A stretch of DNA of 44,542 bases from Leyella stercorea (GTDB lineage: Bacteria > Bacteroidota > Bacteroidia > Bacteroidales > Bacteroidaceae): the NCBI RefSeq assembly GCF_019052365.1, contig NZ_JAHQUY010000019.1, forward strand, positions 1 through 44,542, given 5' to 3'. The notes beneath the pieces are model-generated. The model was not told the origin of the DNA, did no database searches, and saw only the letters and a program-made list of their open reading frames with translations. The translations under genes and the position numbers were made by a program. Below are positions 16,972 through 25,259 of this stretch, one piece after another (positions within the stretch are counted from its first letter, which is position 1; each line of letters opens with the position of its first letter).

Positions 16972-17873
16972 TATACTTAAATAGCTTTAATTTGCCCCCA
17001 AGAGACGAAGAAGAACACTTCTTAAACTCCTTTCGCCGTACATGCTACAACTCATACTATCCATTTAACTTTTTCACATCCGACAAACAATTTGAGCGTA
17101 TAGACTTCTCTGACATCACAATCTTGTGTGGAAGCAATGGTTCAGGAAAAAGCACACTGCTAAATATCATTGCCGAGAAACTAAAACTGGATAGAAAAAC
17201 CGCTTATAACAAGACCTATTTCTTCGACCCATATATCGAGAAATGTCATTACGAATTAAGCGTGCATGACCCCCTACAACTAAAAGATCTCAAACGCTTA
17301 TCAAAGATAATAACAAGCGACGACGTGTTTAACTACATCATTGAGGTTCGTGAGAGGAACGAAAACCTCAATTTTAAACGCGAATTGATTTTCAACGAAA
17401 AAAGCGAAATGGATCGGTACGGTTGGCAAGGACCACGTGGGTTTAACGCTGACGACCCACAAAGTATGAAAGCCTATACCGACTATTGCAAGAAGAGAAA
17501 ACAATCAGGCTCAAGATATGTAAGGGGAAGCATCGGAGTAGACGAAAGAACTTATTCAAATGGCGAAAATGGCTTTAAATACTTTACCGACTCCATTCTA
17601 CCTGGTGGTCTGTATCTATTAGACGAGCCTGAGAATTCGTTGTCGGCAGAGATGCAACTCGAATTGGTGCAATTCATTATTGGTATGGCACGGTTCTACG
17701 ATTGTCAGTTCATAATGTCAACCCACAGTCCATTCCTCTTGTCTATTCCTTATGCCAAAATATATAATATGGACAACTCGCCCGTATCTGTGTGCAAATG
17801 GACAGACCTGCCCAACGTAAGAATCTATTACGACTTCTTCAAAGATCACGATTGTGAATTCGACGAAATTTAA
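16968..17873 (+). CDS. ABC-type AAA ATPase (AAA_21-like)
   Basis: This 301-residue soluble ATPase has Walker A G55-S-N-G-S-G-K-S-T63. A signature-like S-N-G-E-N-G lies near residues 190-195. Walker B is L-Y-L-L-D219-E220-P-E-N-S, with the switch histidine H253 in S-T-H-S-P-F-L. The spacing between A and B is short, as in small ABC-type ATPases of the SMC/OLD-related group rather than in transporters. No membrane partner is present. It overlaps the hydrolase gene by 4 bases (ATGA), so the two are probably translated together, yet it is visibly more AT-rich than its neighbours, which suggests recent acquisition. Such ATPases often act with a nuclease or effector; none is obvious here. The family is secure, the role is not. 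Confidence 0.85.
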   Translation: MIYLNSFNLPPRDEEEHFLNSFRRTCYNSYYPFNFFTSDKQFERIDFSDITILCGSNGSGKSTLLNIIAEKLKLDRKTAYNKTYFFDPYIEKCHYELSVHDPLQLKDLKRLSKIITSDDVFNYIIEVRERNENLNFKRELIFNEKSEMDRYGWQGPRGFNADDPQSMKAYTDYCKKRKQSGSRYVRGSIGVDERTYSNGENGFKYFTDSILPGGLYLLDEPENSLSAEMQLELVQFIIGMARFYDCQFIMSTHSPFLLSIPYAKIYNMDNSPVSVCKWTDLPNVRIYYDFFKDHDCEFDEI

Positions 17874-17899
17874 GCACAAACGTAATAACACCATCATTC

Positions 17900-17998
17900 T
17901 ATCGAGTATATTCGATAAAAACACCATCATTTTATCGAGTATATTCGATAAAAACACTACTATTTTATCGAGTATATTCGATAAAAAACAGCTAAATC
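17900..17998. repeat. Three 33-bp direct repeats, each with a palindrome
   Basis: Units start at 17900, 17933 and 17966. Each contains TATCGAGTATATTCGATA, whose outer hexamers TATCGA and TCGATA are perfect complements. The palindromes are joined by AAAACACCATCATTT-like linkers, and the third is followed directly by the terminator. A remnant of a linker precedes the first copy. Period and order are exact. Confidence 0.88.
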
Positions 17999-18055
17999 TT
18001 GAACCAGAAAACAATGAATAATGAGTTTTCCGGTTCAAGATTTAGCTGTTTTTTT
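17984..18055 (+). terminator. 29-bp-stem terminator after the ATPase gene
   Basis: The arms at 17984-18012 and 18025-18053 pair over 29 positions with one mismatch around a 12-base loop and end in eight T residues. It is symmetrical (A-run before, T-run after) and could act on both strands. Given its length it may also be the footprint of a small mobile repeat. Confidence 0.75.
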
Positions 18056-18076
18056 ATGCAATAGAGATCTACAAAT

Positions 18077-18164
18077 CTCAACACCTCAACATCTCAACAC
18101 CTCACCACATCACCACCTCAACACCTCAACATCTCAACACATCACCACATCGCCGCATCAACGC
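18077..18164. repeat. 8-bp-period tract reaching into a gene end
   Basis: Eleven consecutive 8-mers of the form CTCAACAC, CTCAACAT, CTCACCAC or ATCACCAC run without a gap from 18077 to 18164. The last three include the stop codon and the final six or seven codons of the minus-strand gene ending at 18142. Confidence 0.85.
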
Positions 18165-19563
18165 CGTAGCGTCCCTGCTCAGTCTGGATGACGACTTTGT
18201 TGCCGCTGAGCACCTTGCGTGGGCGCTGCATCTTTGTGCCAGACGTTACGCCGTTGACGGCGGTCGGTTCGGTCACGACGAGGCGTATGGTCGCTTCAGC
18301 TCCGCCGTCGAAAGCAGCGGCAGTTATGGTTGTTTCGCCCACGCCGAGAAGCGTTACGAAGCCGCCTGCTACGGTTGCAACACTCTCGTTGGAGCTGCTC
18401 CAGCGAAGGCGCTTGTCGGTTGTGGTCTTCGGCAGCAACGTTGGGCGCAGACCGATGTGGGCAGCGTCGAGAGAGACGGTCTGCTCCTCCTCAGCGAAGA
18501 CGAGCGAACGCGACTGCTCGGGCTGCTTCTGCTCGCCCTTAAGATAGAGGAACGGCAGGGGCAGCGACTTAGAGGTGTAGAGATTGAAGCGAGCATAATT
18601 ATTGTCGGGCGTGCTGTAGCGCAGCGTGCCGTAATCGGTGCCGGCGGGAGCTATTGTCGCACCGTCGTAGCCAAGGTCTACGGTCCACTCGGTTGCGCCC
18701 TCGTCCCACGCAAGCTGCTGCTTGCCTGTTGCGCCAAGCTGACGACCGAACTGGTCGGTGAAGGTCCAAGCAGCCCCATCGGCAGACTTGTCAAGCTTGA
18801 AGCGCAGCACGTCTGGGCTCGTCACGTCGGCTGTTAACGGCACGGCAACGGCGTCGAGATAGTGCGACTCGTCCATACCGTCGAAGTCGGCAGCCGCCGC
18901 ACCGTTGCGGTATATCATCACCTCGTCGCCTGCATTGAGCGTACTCTTCTTCGTGAGCTTCTCATACTGCCAGCCGAGCGGCGACTCAAGCTCTATGCCA
19001 TCCTCATCATAATCTATCGTGATGGCGTCGAGATACACCGATCCTTCGCTTCTGCCTCCTGCCACAACAATTGTTGCGTCGTCGGTGGCAATAGCAGGAG
19101 CGTCTGTCTGCTTCGTCACGTCGACATACACACCGAGGTCTTTCGACACCCACGAGCCGAACCACTCGCTGCTGGCGAAGTCTACCGGCGCCGACTCGTA
19201 AAGCGTTGTGCCGCCGTCGTTGAGCGCCACGCCCACCTGTCCGCTCTTGTTGTTTGAGCACATCGAGAACGTGATGCTGCGCACCTTGCAGCCTTGCCAT
19301 CCTTCGAGATAGAGCACCGCCTCGCGGTTGCGCGGTATCTGGTTGTAGCGGTTGCCGGTGGTTGCGCCGAACTCGTTCTCGAAGTAAACCCTCGAGTTAC
19401 GCGGCACCATTCCGCAAGCCGCTATCTCAAACTCAGCCGTCTGCTTGTTATACTCCACAATTCTGTACACTACTTCCGCCGCGTCAGCCGCAACAGAAAG
19501 CGTAAGGAACGCCGCTACCGCCATCGCCTTACGCACCATATTCATCAGATTATTCATATCCAT
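18142..19563 (-). CDS. Secreted protein with bacterial Ig-like domain, possible T9SS cargo
   Basis: This 473-residue protein begins with a signal peptide (hydrophobic residues 12-28, cleavage near A-D-A). The N-terminal half is beta-rich, with S-I-T-F-S-M and Y-L-D-A-I-T-I-D-Y segments typical of secreted carbohydrate- or surface-binding modules in this phylum. Residues about 355-445 resemble a BIG2 Ig-like domain (L-R-W-S-S-S-N-E-S-V-A-T-V, then V-G-E-T-T-I-T-A). The last 40 residues (P-R-K-V-L-S-G-N-K-V-V-I ... G-R-Y-G-V-D) resemble the C-terminal sorting tail of T9SS cargo. The expected final G-x-x-hydrophobic residues are replaced by A-A-M-W, encoded by an 8-bp-period tract. T9SS targeting is an inference; the tail may have lost its tip. 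Confidence 0.7.
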   Translation of the reverse strand: MDMNNLMNMVRKAMAVAAFLTLSVAADAAEVVYRIVEYNKQTAEFEIAACGMVPRNSRVYFENEFGATTGNRYNQIPRNREAVLYLEGWQGCKVRSITFSMCSNNKSGQVGVALNDGGTTLYESAPVDFASSEWFGSWVSKDLGVYVDVTKQTDAPAIATDDATIVVAGGRSEGSVYLDAITIDYDEDGIELESPLGWQYEKLTKKSTLNAGDEVMIYRNGAAAADFDGMDESHYLDAVAVPLTADVTSPDVLRFKLDKSADGAAWTFTDQFGRQLGATGKQQLAWDEGATEWTVDLGYDGATIAPAGTDYGTLRYSTPDNNYARFNLYTSKSLPLPFLYLKGEQKQPEQSRSLVFAEEEQTVSLDAAHIGLRPTLLPKTTTDKRLRWSSSNESVATVAGGFVTLLGVGETTITAAAFDGGAEATIRLVVTEPTAVNGVTSGTKMQRPRKVLSGNKVVIQTEQGRYGVDAAMW

Positions 19564-19596
19564 ACTTGTTTTTCGTTACTTTGTGTAAAAGGTATG

Positions 19597-19604
19597 CAAA
19601 GGTA
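19597..19604 (-). promoter_or_regulatory. Minus-7 box of the Ig-like protein gene
   Basis: TACCTTTG on the minus strand, 34 bases before the ATG at 19563, with a weak TTG 19-20 bases further upstream near 19625. Confidence 0.5.
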
Positions 19605-19677
19605 GTGGAAACATGAGACATATACAAGAATTGCAAAGAAACAAAAGATTAGTTTTACCGGACAGTAATAATCGGCT

Positions 19678-21057
19678 TTACAGCCACGCTCCGAAGCGTG
19701 GCTGCGGCAGTGGTGCCGAAAAGTAGTAGTTCTGGTCGTTGGCGCTGTCGAGGAAGTTCACCTTCTTCATGCCGAAGAACGGGATGCCGTTCGGGAAGAT
19801 GCGCGCAAAGTCGGTCACACCGCCCGAGAGAGCGGGGCTGCCCTGCTGCAGGTCGAAGTTCCACGCCTTATCGAAAGCAAGCGGAGCGCCCTTGTCGGGG
19901 TCGTCGACCTCGCAGTTGATGTCCATGCCGGCGTTCTGCTTGAAGAGCTTGAAGAGCGGATCGAACTGGCCTGCTGTGGCGCTCTTTATGTCTGTGTCGA
20001 ACCAGATGCCGAGCGAAGCGCCCTTTGCCATCTGCTCCACGCCGGTAGCGGTAGAAGCGTAGTAGTAGTTGGGCGTGAGACGGCTGTGCTCCATGTCGGC
20101 GCCGTCCTGCTTGGGCTGCTTCAGACCGAAACGCGAGTCGTAGCAGAGGTTGTTCACGAACACCGGTCGCGCAGCCTTCTCCACCCATACCGAACCGCCC
20201 TTCTTGTTCTTGGAGCGGCGCCAACCGCAGTTGACGATGGTGTTGTTGTAGACGGTCATATCGGTGAGCGGCACCACCTCGCTGTTGCCGGCGTTGGAGA
20301 GCTTGAAGGCGTTGGTGCAGGCGTTGTATATTACGTTGTTGGCTACGTCGAGCTGGCAGCCCGCCTTCACGTTTATCGCCTCGCCGCCGTCGGCAGCGTT
20401 GCCCGAGTCGGCGAAGATGTTGCCGGTGATTACGCCGTTGCCGCCTGTGAAGTAGGTCTGGTCGTTGTAGTTGTCGTGGAAGAAGCTGTTGGCGATGACA
20501 AACTTGCCATTGACGTTACAGAAGTGGAAGGCTGGTACGCCGCCGTCGATGGTGGTCTTGAAGAGCTTGTTCTGGAACGATGCCGATGACTCGGTAGGCG
20601 TGGCGCCGGCGTAGGCTATGTCTACATGGTTGAGCACCACTTCCTCCGAGTTGTAGCCGCAGATGATGCCGCCCCAGGCTTCGGGCTTCTTGCGGTCTGA
20701 GGTGAAGGTGACGGGCTTCTCGGCTGTTCCGAGACAGTAGAGATTGCCCAAAACCACTACTTCTACCGGCACCTGCACGTCAGCCTTGCACGTCACCGTC
20801 ACGCCCGGCTCTATATAGAGCGATGTGCCGACGGGTATCTCTACGCTCTCGCTCAGCGTGGTGTCGTTCGACCACACGAGCGAGCCTACAGGATACTCCG
20901 CCACAGCGGTCTTTATGACGTTTGTAGAACCTTGGTTGGCGTTGCCGTTGTTGCCTGCATAATCGTACGGATTGATGTTGTCGTTCTCGCAAGACGCTGA
21001 GAACATTGCCGTTGCTGCGGCGAGCAGCATACAGCCGATTGTATTTATCTTCTTCAT
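19678..21057 (-). CDS. Right-handed beta-helix lipoprotein
   Basis: This 459-residue protein has a signal peptide with lipobox S-A-S-C at about residue 23. A short G/N-rich linker follows. The body is a parallel beta-helix: rungs such as S-L-Y-I-E-P-G-V-T-V, W-G-G-I-I-C-G, N-H-V-D-I-A-Y-A-G and V-Y-N-N-T-I-V-N-C-G recur, as in pectate-lyase-like and other surface helices. No catalytic residues could be assigned. It is the third gene of a probable operon with an acid phosphatase and a TonB receptor, separated from the receptor by a short low-complexity tract. This suggests a surface binding partner of the receptor. The C-terminus (P-R-F-G-A-W-L) ends cleanly; no sorting tail is needed for a lipoprotein. 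Confidence 0.75.
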   Translation of the reverse strand: MKKINTIGCMLLAAATAMFSASCENDNINPYDYAGNNGNANQGSTNVIKTAVAEYPVGSLVWSNDTTLSESVEIPVGTSLYIEPGVTVTCKADVQVPVEVVVLGNLYCLGTAEKPVTFTSDRKKPEAWGGIICGYNSEEVVLNHVDIAYAGATPTESSASFQNKLFKTTIDGGVPAFHFCNVNGKFVIANSFFHDNYNDQTYFTGGNGVITGNIFADSGNAADGGEAINVKAGCQLDVANNVIYNACTNAFKLSNAGNSEVVPLTDMTVYNNTIVNCGWRRSKNKKGGSVWVEKAARPVFVNNLCYDSRFGLKQPKQDGADMEHSRLTPNYYYASTATGVEQMAKGASLGIWFDTDIKSATAGQFDPLFKLFKQNAGMDINCEVDDPDKGAPLAFDKAWNFDLQQGSPALSGGVTDFARIFPNGIPFFGMKKVNFLDSANDQNYYFSAPLPQPRFGAWL

Positions 21058-21060
21058 TAT

Positions 21061-21141
21061 ATGATGTTGTTATGGTGAGGTGGTGGGGTGTTGAGATATG
21101 AGGTGGTGTTATGGTGAGGTGGTGAGATATGAGGTGGTGAC
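21061..21141. repeat. 8-bp-period tract between receptor and beta-helix genes
   Basis: On the minus strand the units CTCACCAC, CTCACCAT, AACACCAC, CTCATAT, CTCAACAC and CCCACCAC follow one another. The word family is that of 18077-18164, here in the opposite orientation and inside an operon. Confidence 0.75.
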
Positions 21142-21144
21142 AAA

Positions 21145-23976
21145 TTAGAGTTTGTAGCGCACGCCGAGCAGGAAAGTTCTGCCGTAACGGTATGTGCCAA
21201 CGATGGTCTTGTCGCTCTTCTGTCCTTCATACTCGAGGTTGCTCTGGTTGACGGTCTTGAGGTATCGTTCGCGCTTTGCGTCGAGCAGGTTGTTGGCCTT
21301 GAAGAAGAGCGAGATGCCGTTGTGGAACTTCTTCTCTGCGCTGAAGTCGAGTCCGAACATCGCCTTGTCCCACTGGTCGGCGTCCTTGAACGGCGACACA
21401 AGTGCGAGTTTCGTGCCGGTGAACGAGGCTGCAAGCTGTGCGTTCCAGCCATGTTCGGTGTCCTTGTAGAGCAGGGAGAGATTGGCTGTGTGCGGCGCCT
21501 GGTTCACGAGCGGACGAGTCTGCGTTACGCCCGTCTTATACTCTGCGCTGCCTTCCTTGTACTGGCGCTTCGAAGTGGTAATCTCCGAGTGGGTGTAGGT
21601 ATAGTTTGCCTTCACACCGAAGTGGCGTATGTACTTTATCACGTCAATCTCGAAGCCCATGTTCTTCGCGTTGCCCAGGTTGGCGGGCATGTAGTAGGCG
21701 TCTGTTCCGGCGCCGATTTTGCCGTCCGACGTAACGAACACCTGTTCTATCGGGTTCTTCAGATACTTGTAGAAGACGCCTGCGAGAATCTGCTCTGTGC
21801 TCGACGGGAACCACTCCCAGCGTAGGTCGATATTGTCGATGCGGGCGCGTTTCAGCTCAGGGTTTCCCTTCTCCTGATACTCCTCGCCCTGTATCTGGTA
21901 GGGCACAATCTCGTAGAATCCAGGTCGGTTGATAGAACGGTAGTAAGAGAGGCGCACGTTCATCTTCTTTGTCGGTGTCCACTTCACTGAAGCCGAAGGC
22001 AGATAGTCCCAGTAGCTCTGCTCGCCCACCTGCCCCATGTTGCGGAAGTGCTGCAGCATGGTGTATATCTGGTTGGTATGTTCGGCGCGGAAGCCCACGT
22101 TCAGCTCTCCGAGAGCGCTGCTCAGCGTAGCCATAGCGTAGACTCCGCCGATGTGCTCCTTCGAGTCGTAGTTGAGCTGAGACGCCTGCGAGTAAGGCGT
22201 CTTGCATACCCAATCGACATTGGCGAACTGCTCGTATCCGTTGCCGTCGAGCTTCTGCGAGATGTCAGCCGGGTTGAAGACGTACGAGTAGTAGCGGTTG
22301 CTGCGCTCCTTGCGGCGATACTGCGCGCCAACCTTCCACAAAGCGTCGAGCTTGTCGGCGAGGTGCGTGTCGTAAGCGAGGTTGATGTAGCCCGCCCAGT
22401 CGGTATCCTTGTTGTGCTGGAAGCGGCGTTCGGCATTCTTCGGCAGCGTCTTCAGGATGTTCTTCTCCTGGCTCCATATAGAACCCGACACAGCGTCGCC
22501 CTCGGCGTCGGCGTTTCTGCCTACGGTGTTGGTAAGCGTCACGTAAGTTCTGTCAGGATCCTCCTCTTTCGCCTGCGAGAACACGCCCGACCAGTCGACC
22601 GTGAAGCGTTCGGTCAGGTGATGCTTGCCCTTAAGGTTGGTGGCAAAGATGCTCTGCGTGGCAGACATAGAGCGCAGCTCGTCGTCCTGCGTGTACGAGT
22701 CGGCAGCGATATACTCGGTGTTCACGCCGTTGTCGTAGCGCACGCCCTTCGAGTTGGTGCGCACGTACATGTTGTACCATTCTATCTTGTGGTTCGAGAG
22801 CGAGAGGTCGAGCTTTGCGTGCAGACCCGCCGTGAAGTCGTGTATGCTGTAGTAGCGGTGGTGGAGGTTGGAGATATACATAGCCTGTTCGCCCGACGCC
22901 ATCTTCACGGAGTTGTACGTGCGCTCGGTGCCGCGGAACGTGTTCTGCACACTTCCGGCAAGCATCACGCCGATACGGTTGTTCCAGAAACGGTCGCCAA
23001 CGCTGAGACCGCCGATGAAGTTGGGCGCCGGCGTAGCATGGCTCTTCAGCTGCACCGGTCCGTTCCTGAAGTCGGAAGCCGAAGCCTTATAGTCTGAGCC
23101 GAACGCCTCGTAGGGCGAACGGTGAGTATAGTCGGAGCGGTTGGTCGTGAGATAGTCTCTTGCGCCGCTCCAGAAGTAGTCGCTCATGCCCACGGCGGCG
23201 TTAGCCTGCAACTGGAAGCGTGCGGGCGCATCCTTCATCACCATGTCGACCACTCCACCTGCGGCGTCGCCCTCCATGTCGGCAGTAAGCGACTTCGAAA
23301 CCACGAGGCGGTCCATCAGGTCGGACGGGAAGATGTTGAGCGGAACGTAGCGGTTCTTGTCGTCGGGGCTCGGTATCTTCACACCGTTCACGAGCGTATA
23401 GTTGTAGCGCTTGTCCATGCCTCGGAGTATGGCGTACGAAGCCTCGCCCGAAGCGTCGTGCTCCATGGTCACGCCCGACACGCGCTGAAGCACGCTCGCC
23501 ACATTCACGTCGGGCGAGAGCTGTATGCTCTGCTGGCTCATCACGTTGAGCACGCCCGCCGCATTCTTCACCGTCTCGACGGCGCTGCGGTCGGAGCGAT
23601 ACTCGCGGCGTCCGGTTACAACCACCTCGCCCAACTGCTGCAAGTCTTCGTCCAAGGCGATAGTGAGTTGTCCGTCCTTGCCTTTCTCCGAGCCTTTGTC
23701 ATAGTCTTTCGCCACGTCGACCACCATTTCTCTTGTCTTGTACGCCATGTACGAGACAACAAGCGTGTAGCGGCCGCGGTCGGGCAGCTCGCGCAGCGTG
23801 AAGGTGCCGTCGAGACCGGTTGTGGTGCTGACGCTTGGCAGCTCCTTCACTCTGATAACGGTGCCGATAAGCGGCTCGCCGGTCTTGTGGTCCTTGACGA
23901 TGCCGTCGAGCGTGTGCGCTGTTATGGCAGAGGTTGCAGCCGTGAGGAGTGCCGCTGTGAATAAGAATCTCTTCAT
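21145..23976 (-). CDS. TonB-dependent receptor
   Basis: This 943-residue protein has a signal peptide (1-20, ending A-H-T). A carboxypeptidase-regulatory-like domain follows (about 21-115, with D-G-I-V-K-D-H-K-T-G-E-P-L). The plug domain (about 118-260) carries V-V-V-T-G-R-R-E, L-R-G-M-D-K-R-Y and the V-D-M-V-M-K-D motif. A 22-strand-type barrel ends in F-L-L-G-V-R-Y-K-L. This is a complete receptor that imports a ligand through the outer membrane with TonB energy. No SusD gene is present; instead a secreted acid phosphatase lies one base upstream and a beta-helix lipoprotein downstream. This favours import of a phosphorylated compound or its product, by context only. The H-D-A-S-G-E-A-S-Y-A-I-L-R-G plug motif resembles non-SusC receptors for small ligands. 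Confidence 0.88.
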   Translation of the reverse strand: MKRFLFTAALLTAATSAITAHTLDGIVKDHKTGEPLIGTVIRVKELPSVSTTTGLDGTFTLRELPDRGRYTLVVSYMAYKTREMVVDVAKDYDKGSEKGKDGQLTIALDEDLQQLGEVVVTGRREYRSDRSAVETVKNAAGVLNVMSQQSIQLSPDVNVASVLQRVSGVTMEHDASGEASYAILRGMDKRYNYTLVNGVKIPSPDDKNRYVPLNIFPSDLMDRLVVSKSLTADMEGDAAGGVVDMVMKDAPARFQLQANAAVGMSDYFWSGARDYLTTNRSDYTHRSPYEAFGSDYKASASDFRNGPVQLKSHATPAPNFIGGLSVGDRFWNNRIGVMLAGSVQNTFRGTERTYNSVKMASGEQAMYISNLHHRYYSIHDFTAGLHAKLDLSLSNHKIEWYNMYVRTNSKGVRYDNGVNTEYIAADSYTQDDELRSMSATQSIFATNLKGKHHLTERFTVDWSGVFSQAKEEDPDRTYVTLTNTVGRNADAEGDAVSGSIWSQEKNILKTLPKNAERRFQHNKDTDWAGYINLAYDTHLADKLDALWKVGAQYRRKERSNRYYSYVFNPADISQKLDGNGYEQFANVDWVCKTPYSQASQLNYDSKEHIGGVYAMATLSSALGELNVGFRAEHTNQIYTMLQHFRNMGQVGEQSYWDYLPSASVKWTPTKKMNVRLSYYRSINRPGFYEIVPYQIQGEEYQEKGNPELKRARIDNIDLRWEWFPSSTEQILAGVFYKYLKNPIEQVFVTSDGKIGAGTDAYYMPANLGNAKNMGFEIDVIKYIRHFGVKANYTYTHSEITTSKRQYKEGSAEYKTGVTQTRPLVNQAPHTANLSLLYKDTEHGWNAQLAASFTGTKLALVSPFKDADQWDKAMFGLDFSAEKKFHNGISLFFKANNLLDAKRERYLKTVNQSNLEYEGQKSDKTIVGTYRYGRTFLLGVRYKL

Positions 23977-23977
23977 G

Positions 23978-25027
23978 CTATTTCGACTTTGTTATCGTGT
24001 GAATAATCTTTCCGTCCTTGTCTATCATCGACATCTTCAACTGCTTCTTGTCAACGGTGAACACAGAGAAGCCGTCGGCAGAGCTGCAGAACACCGTGCC
24101 GTCGATAGGCTTCACAGGACGCGCCAACGACGACGACGAGTTGACTACATAGTCGATATTGTCGCCCTTCTTCTGTATGTGCTGGAAGTTGTGGATGTGT
24201 CCGCAGGCGTATATAGCCACGTTGTTATATTTGTGAAGCACGGGCAGCAGACGCTTCTGCATGTCGAGACGCTCGCTCTCCTTCTTGTTGGTGTCGGCAT
24301 ATATCGGGTGATGGCCCATCACAACCACCCAGTCTTCCTTGGCGTTGCGCAGCGTCTCGTCGAGCCACGCCAGCTGCGCCTCAGCGTCCTGCTTGCAGGC
24401 GTCGGGATAGACGCTCGAATTCTTACGATAAGAGTCGATGAGCGGTGTTGTGTCGAGCATCACAATGCGCACGGAAGTGTTGCCGTGCTTGAACACCTTA
24501 GTATAATACCTGGCAGGCATCATCCATCGGCGGCTCACCTTGCCGTAGTCCATGAAAGCCTGCGTATTGCCGCGATACTCGTGGTTGCCGCAAACTGGGA
24601 ACCAGTCGAGCATAAGGTCGGGATGCGAGTAAACCAGCTCGTAGTTGGTCATCCAAAGCGGGTCCTGTAGCGACGCAACGCCATTGAAATGATGAATGTC
24701 GCCCGCAGCAAACACACACTCAGGGTCAACCACTCCCGCCATTTCGCCCATCAGTTCGGCTATCGGCTTCTGGTCGTAATAGCCATTGCGTCCCATGTCG
24801 TTGGTCATATAGAGCGTAACGTCGCCCTTCAGCTGCTGCCACTCGGCACGCACGTCGTCAGCAACCGGTTGCGCTACGGCAGCCGTTGCCACCTTCGCCT
24901 TGCAGCACGCCGGCACGCCGACTGTGCTCTGCGCCTGCATGCCCATAGAACCTAAAAACATCATCGCAGCCAATGACCACACAGCCATCGTTCTTCCGCC
25001 GCCTACTCTCGCTACTTTCTTTTTCAT
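23978..25027 (-). CDS. Secreted purple-acid-phosphatase-like metallophosphoesterase
   Basis: This 349-residue enzyme has a signal peptide with a long basic n-region (1-32, ending M-Q-A-Q). The calcineurin-like metal site is visible in order: N-D-M-G-R-N-G (first motif, unusual but typical of this subgroup), A-A-G-D-I-H-H-F-N-G, V-C-G-N-H-E-Y-R-G, V-M-G-H-H-P-I-Y-A and G-H-I-H-N-F-Q-H. The order matches the tartrate-resistant acid phosphatase type, which hydrolyses phosphomonoesters in the periplasm or outside. It is the first gene of the phosphatase-receptor-beta-helix set, with one base between its stop codon and the receptor start. Two cysteines (C-C) follow the signal peptide. Exact substrate is unknown. 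Confidence 0.85.
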   Translation of the reverse strand: MKKKVARVGGGRTMAVWSLAAMMFLGSMGMQAQSTVGVPACCKAKVATAAVAQPVADDVRAEWQQLKGDVTLYMTNDMGRNGYYDQKPIAELMGEMAGVVDPECVFAAGDIHHFNGVASLQDPLWMTNYELVYSHPDLMLDWFPVCGNHEYRGNTQAFMDYGKVSRRWMMPARYYTKVFKHGNTSVRIVMLDTTPLIDSYRKNSSVYPDACKQDAEAQLAWLDETLRNAKEDWVVVMGHHPIYADTNKKESERLDMQKRLLPVLHKYNNVAIYACGHIHNFQHIQKKGDNIDYVVNSSSSLARPVKPIDGTVFCSSADGFSVFTVDKKQLKMSMIDKDGKIIHTITKSK

Positions 25028-25068
25028 TCTTTTGCTTATTTAGTTAACTATGTGTAAAATTTCGGGTG

Positions 25069-25076
25069 CAAAAGTA
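25069..25076 (-). promoter_or_regulatory. Minus-7 box of the phosphatase operon
   Basis: TACTTTTG on the minus strand, 42 bases before the ATG at 25027. A TTTG at 25094-25091 is 14 bases upstream, shorter than usual spacing. Confidence 0.45.
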
Positions 25077-25205
25077 AGGATATGGTGTGTCAAAGAAGTT
25101 ACAGAAGTTTTATAAAAGGGATAAAAAGCGGGAGAGCAGATAGCTTTTAGTTCTGAATAGATTGATTAAATAAGGTTAACGGCGGTAAGAAAGCGAGCGC
25201 TTTTT

Positions 25206-25236
25206 TTTGTTGTGCATGTTGAAAATTGTAGTTTTA
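25206..25236 (+). promoter_or_regulatory. Promoter of the RND efflux genes
   Basis: TTTG (25206-25209), 19 bases, then TAGTTTTA (25229-25236). It lies 24 bases before the ATG at 25260, which argues against the in-frame ATG at 25212. Confidence 0.55.
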
Positions 25237-25259
25237 CAACAGATTTTCAAACATATATT

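Noticed and set aside
17900..17998. Possible CRISPR array
   Set aside because: Only three units, and the stretches between palindromes are near-identical, so there are no distinct spacers. No cas genes are present.
17718..18038. Minus-strand frame with an 11-residue repeat (F-L-S-N-I-L-D-K-M-M-V)
   Set aside because: It arises from the 33-bp DNA repeats, crosses the terminator and the ATPase gene end, and has no start context or family.
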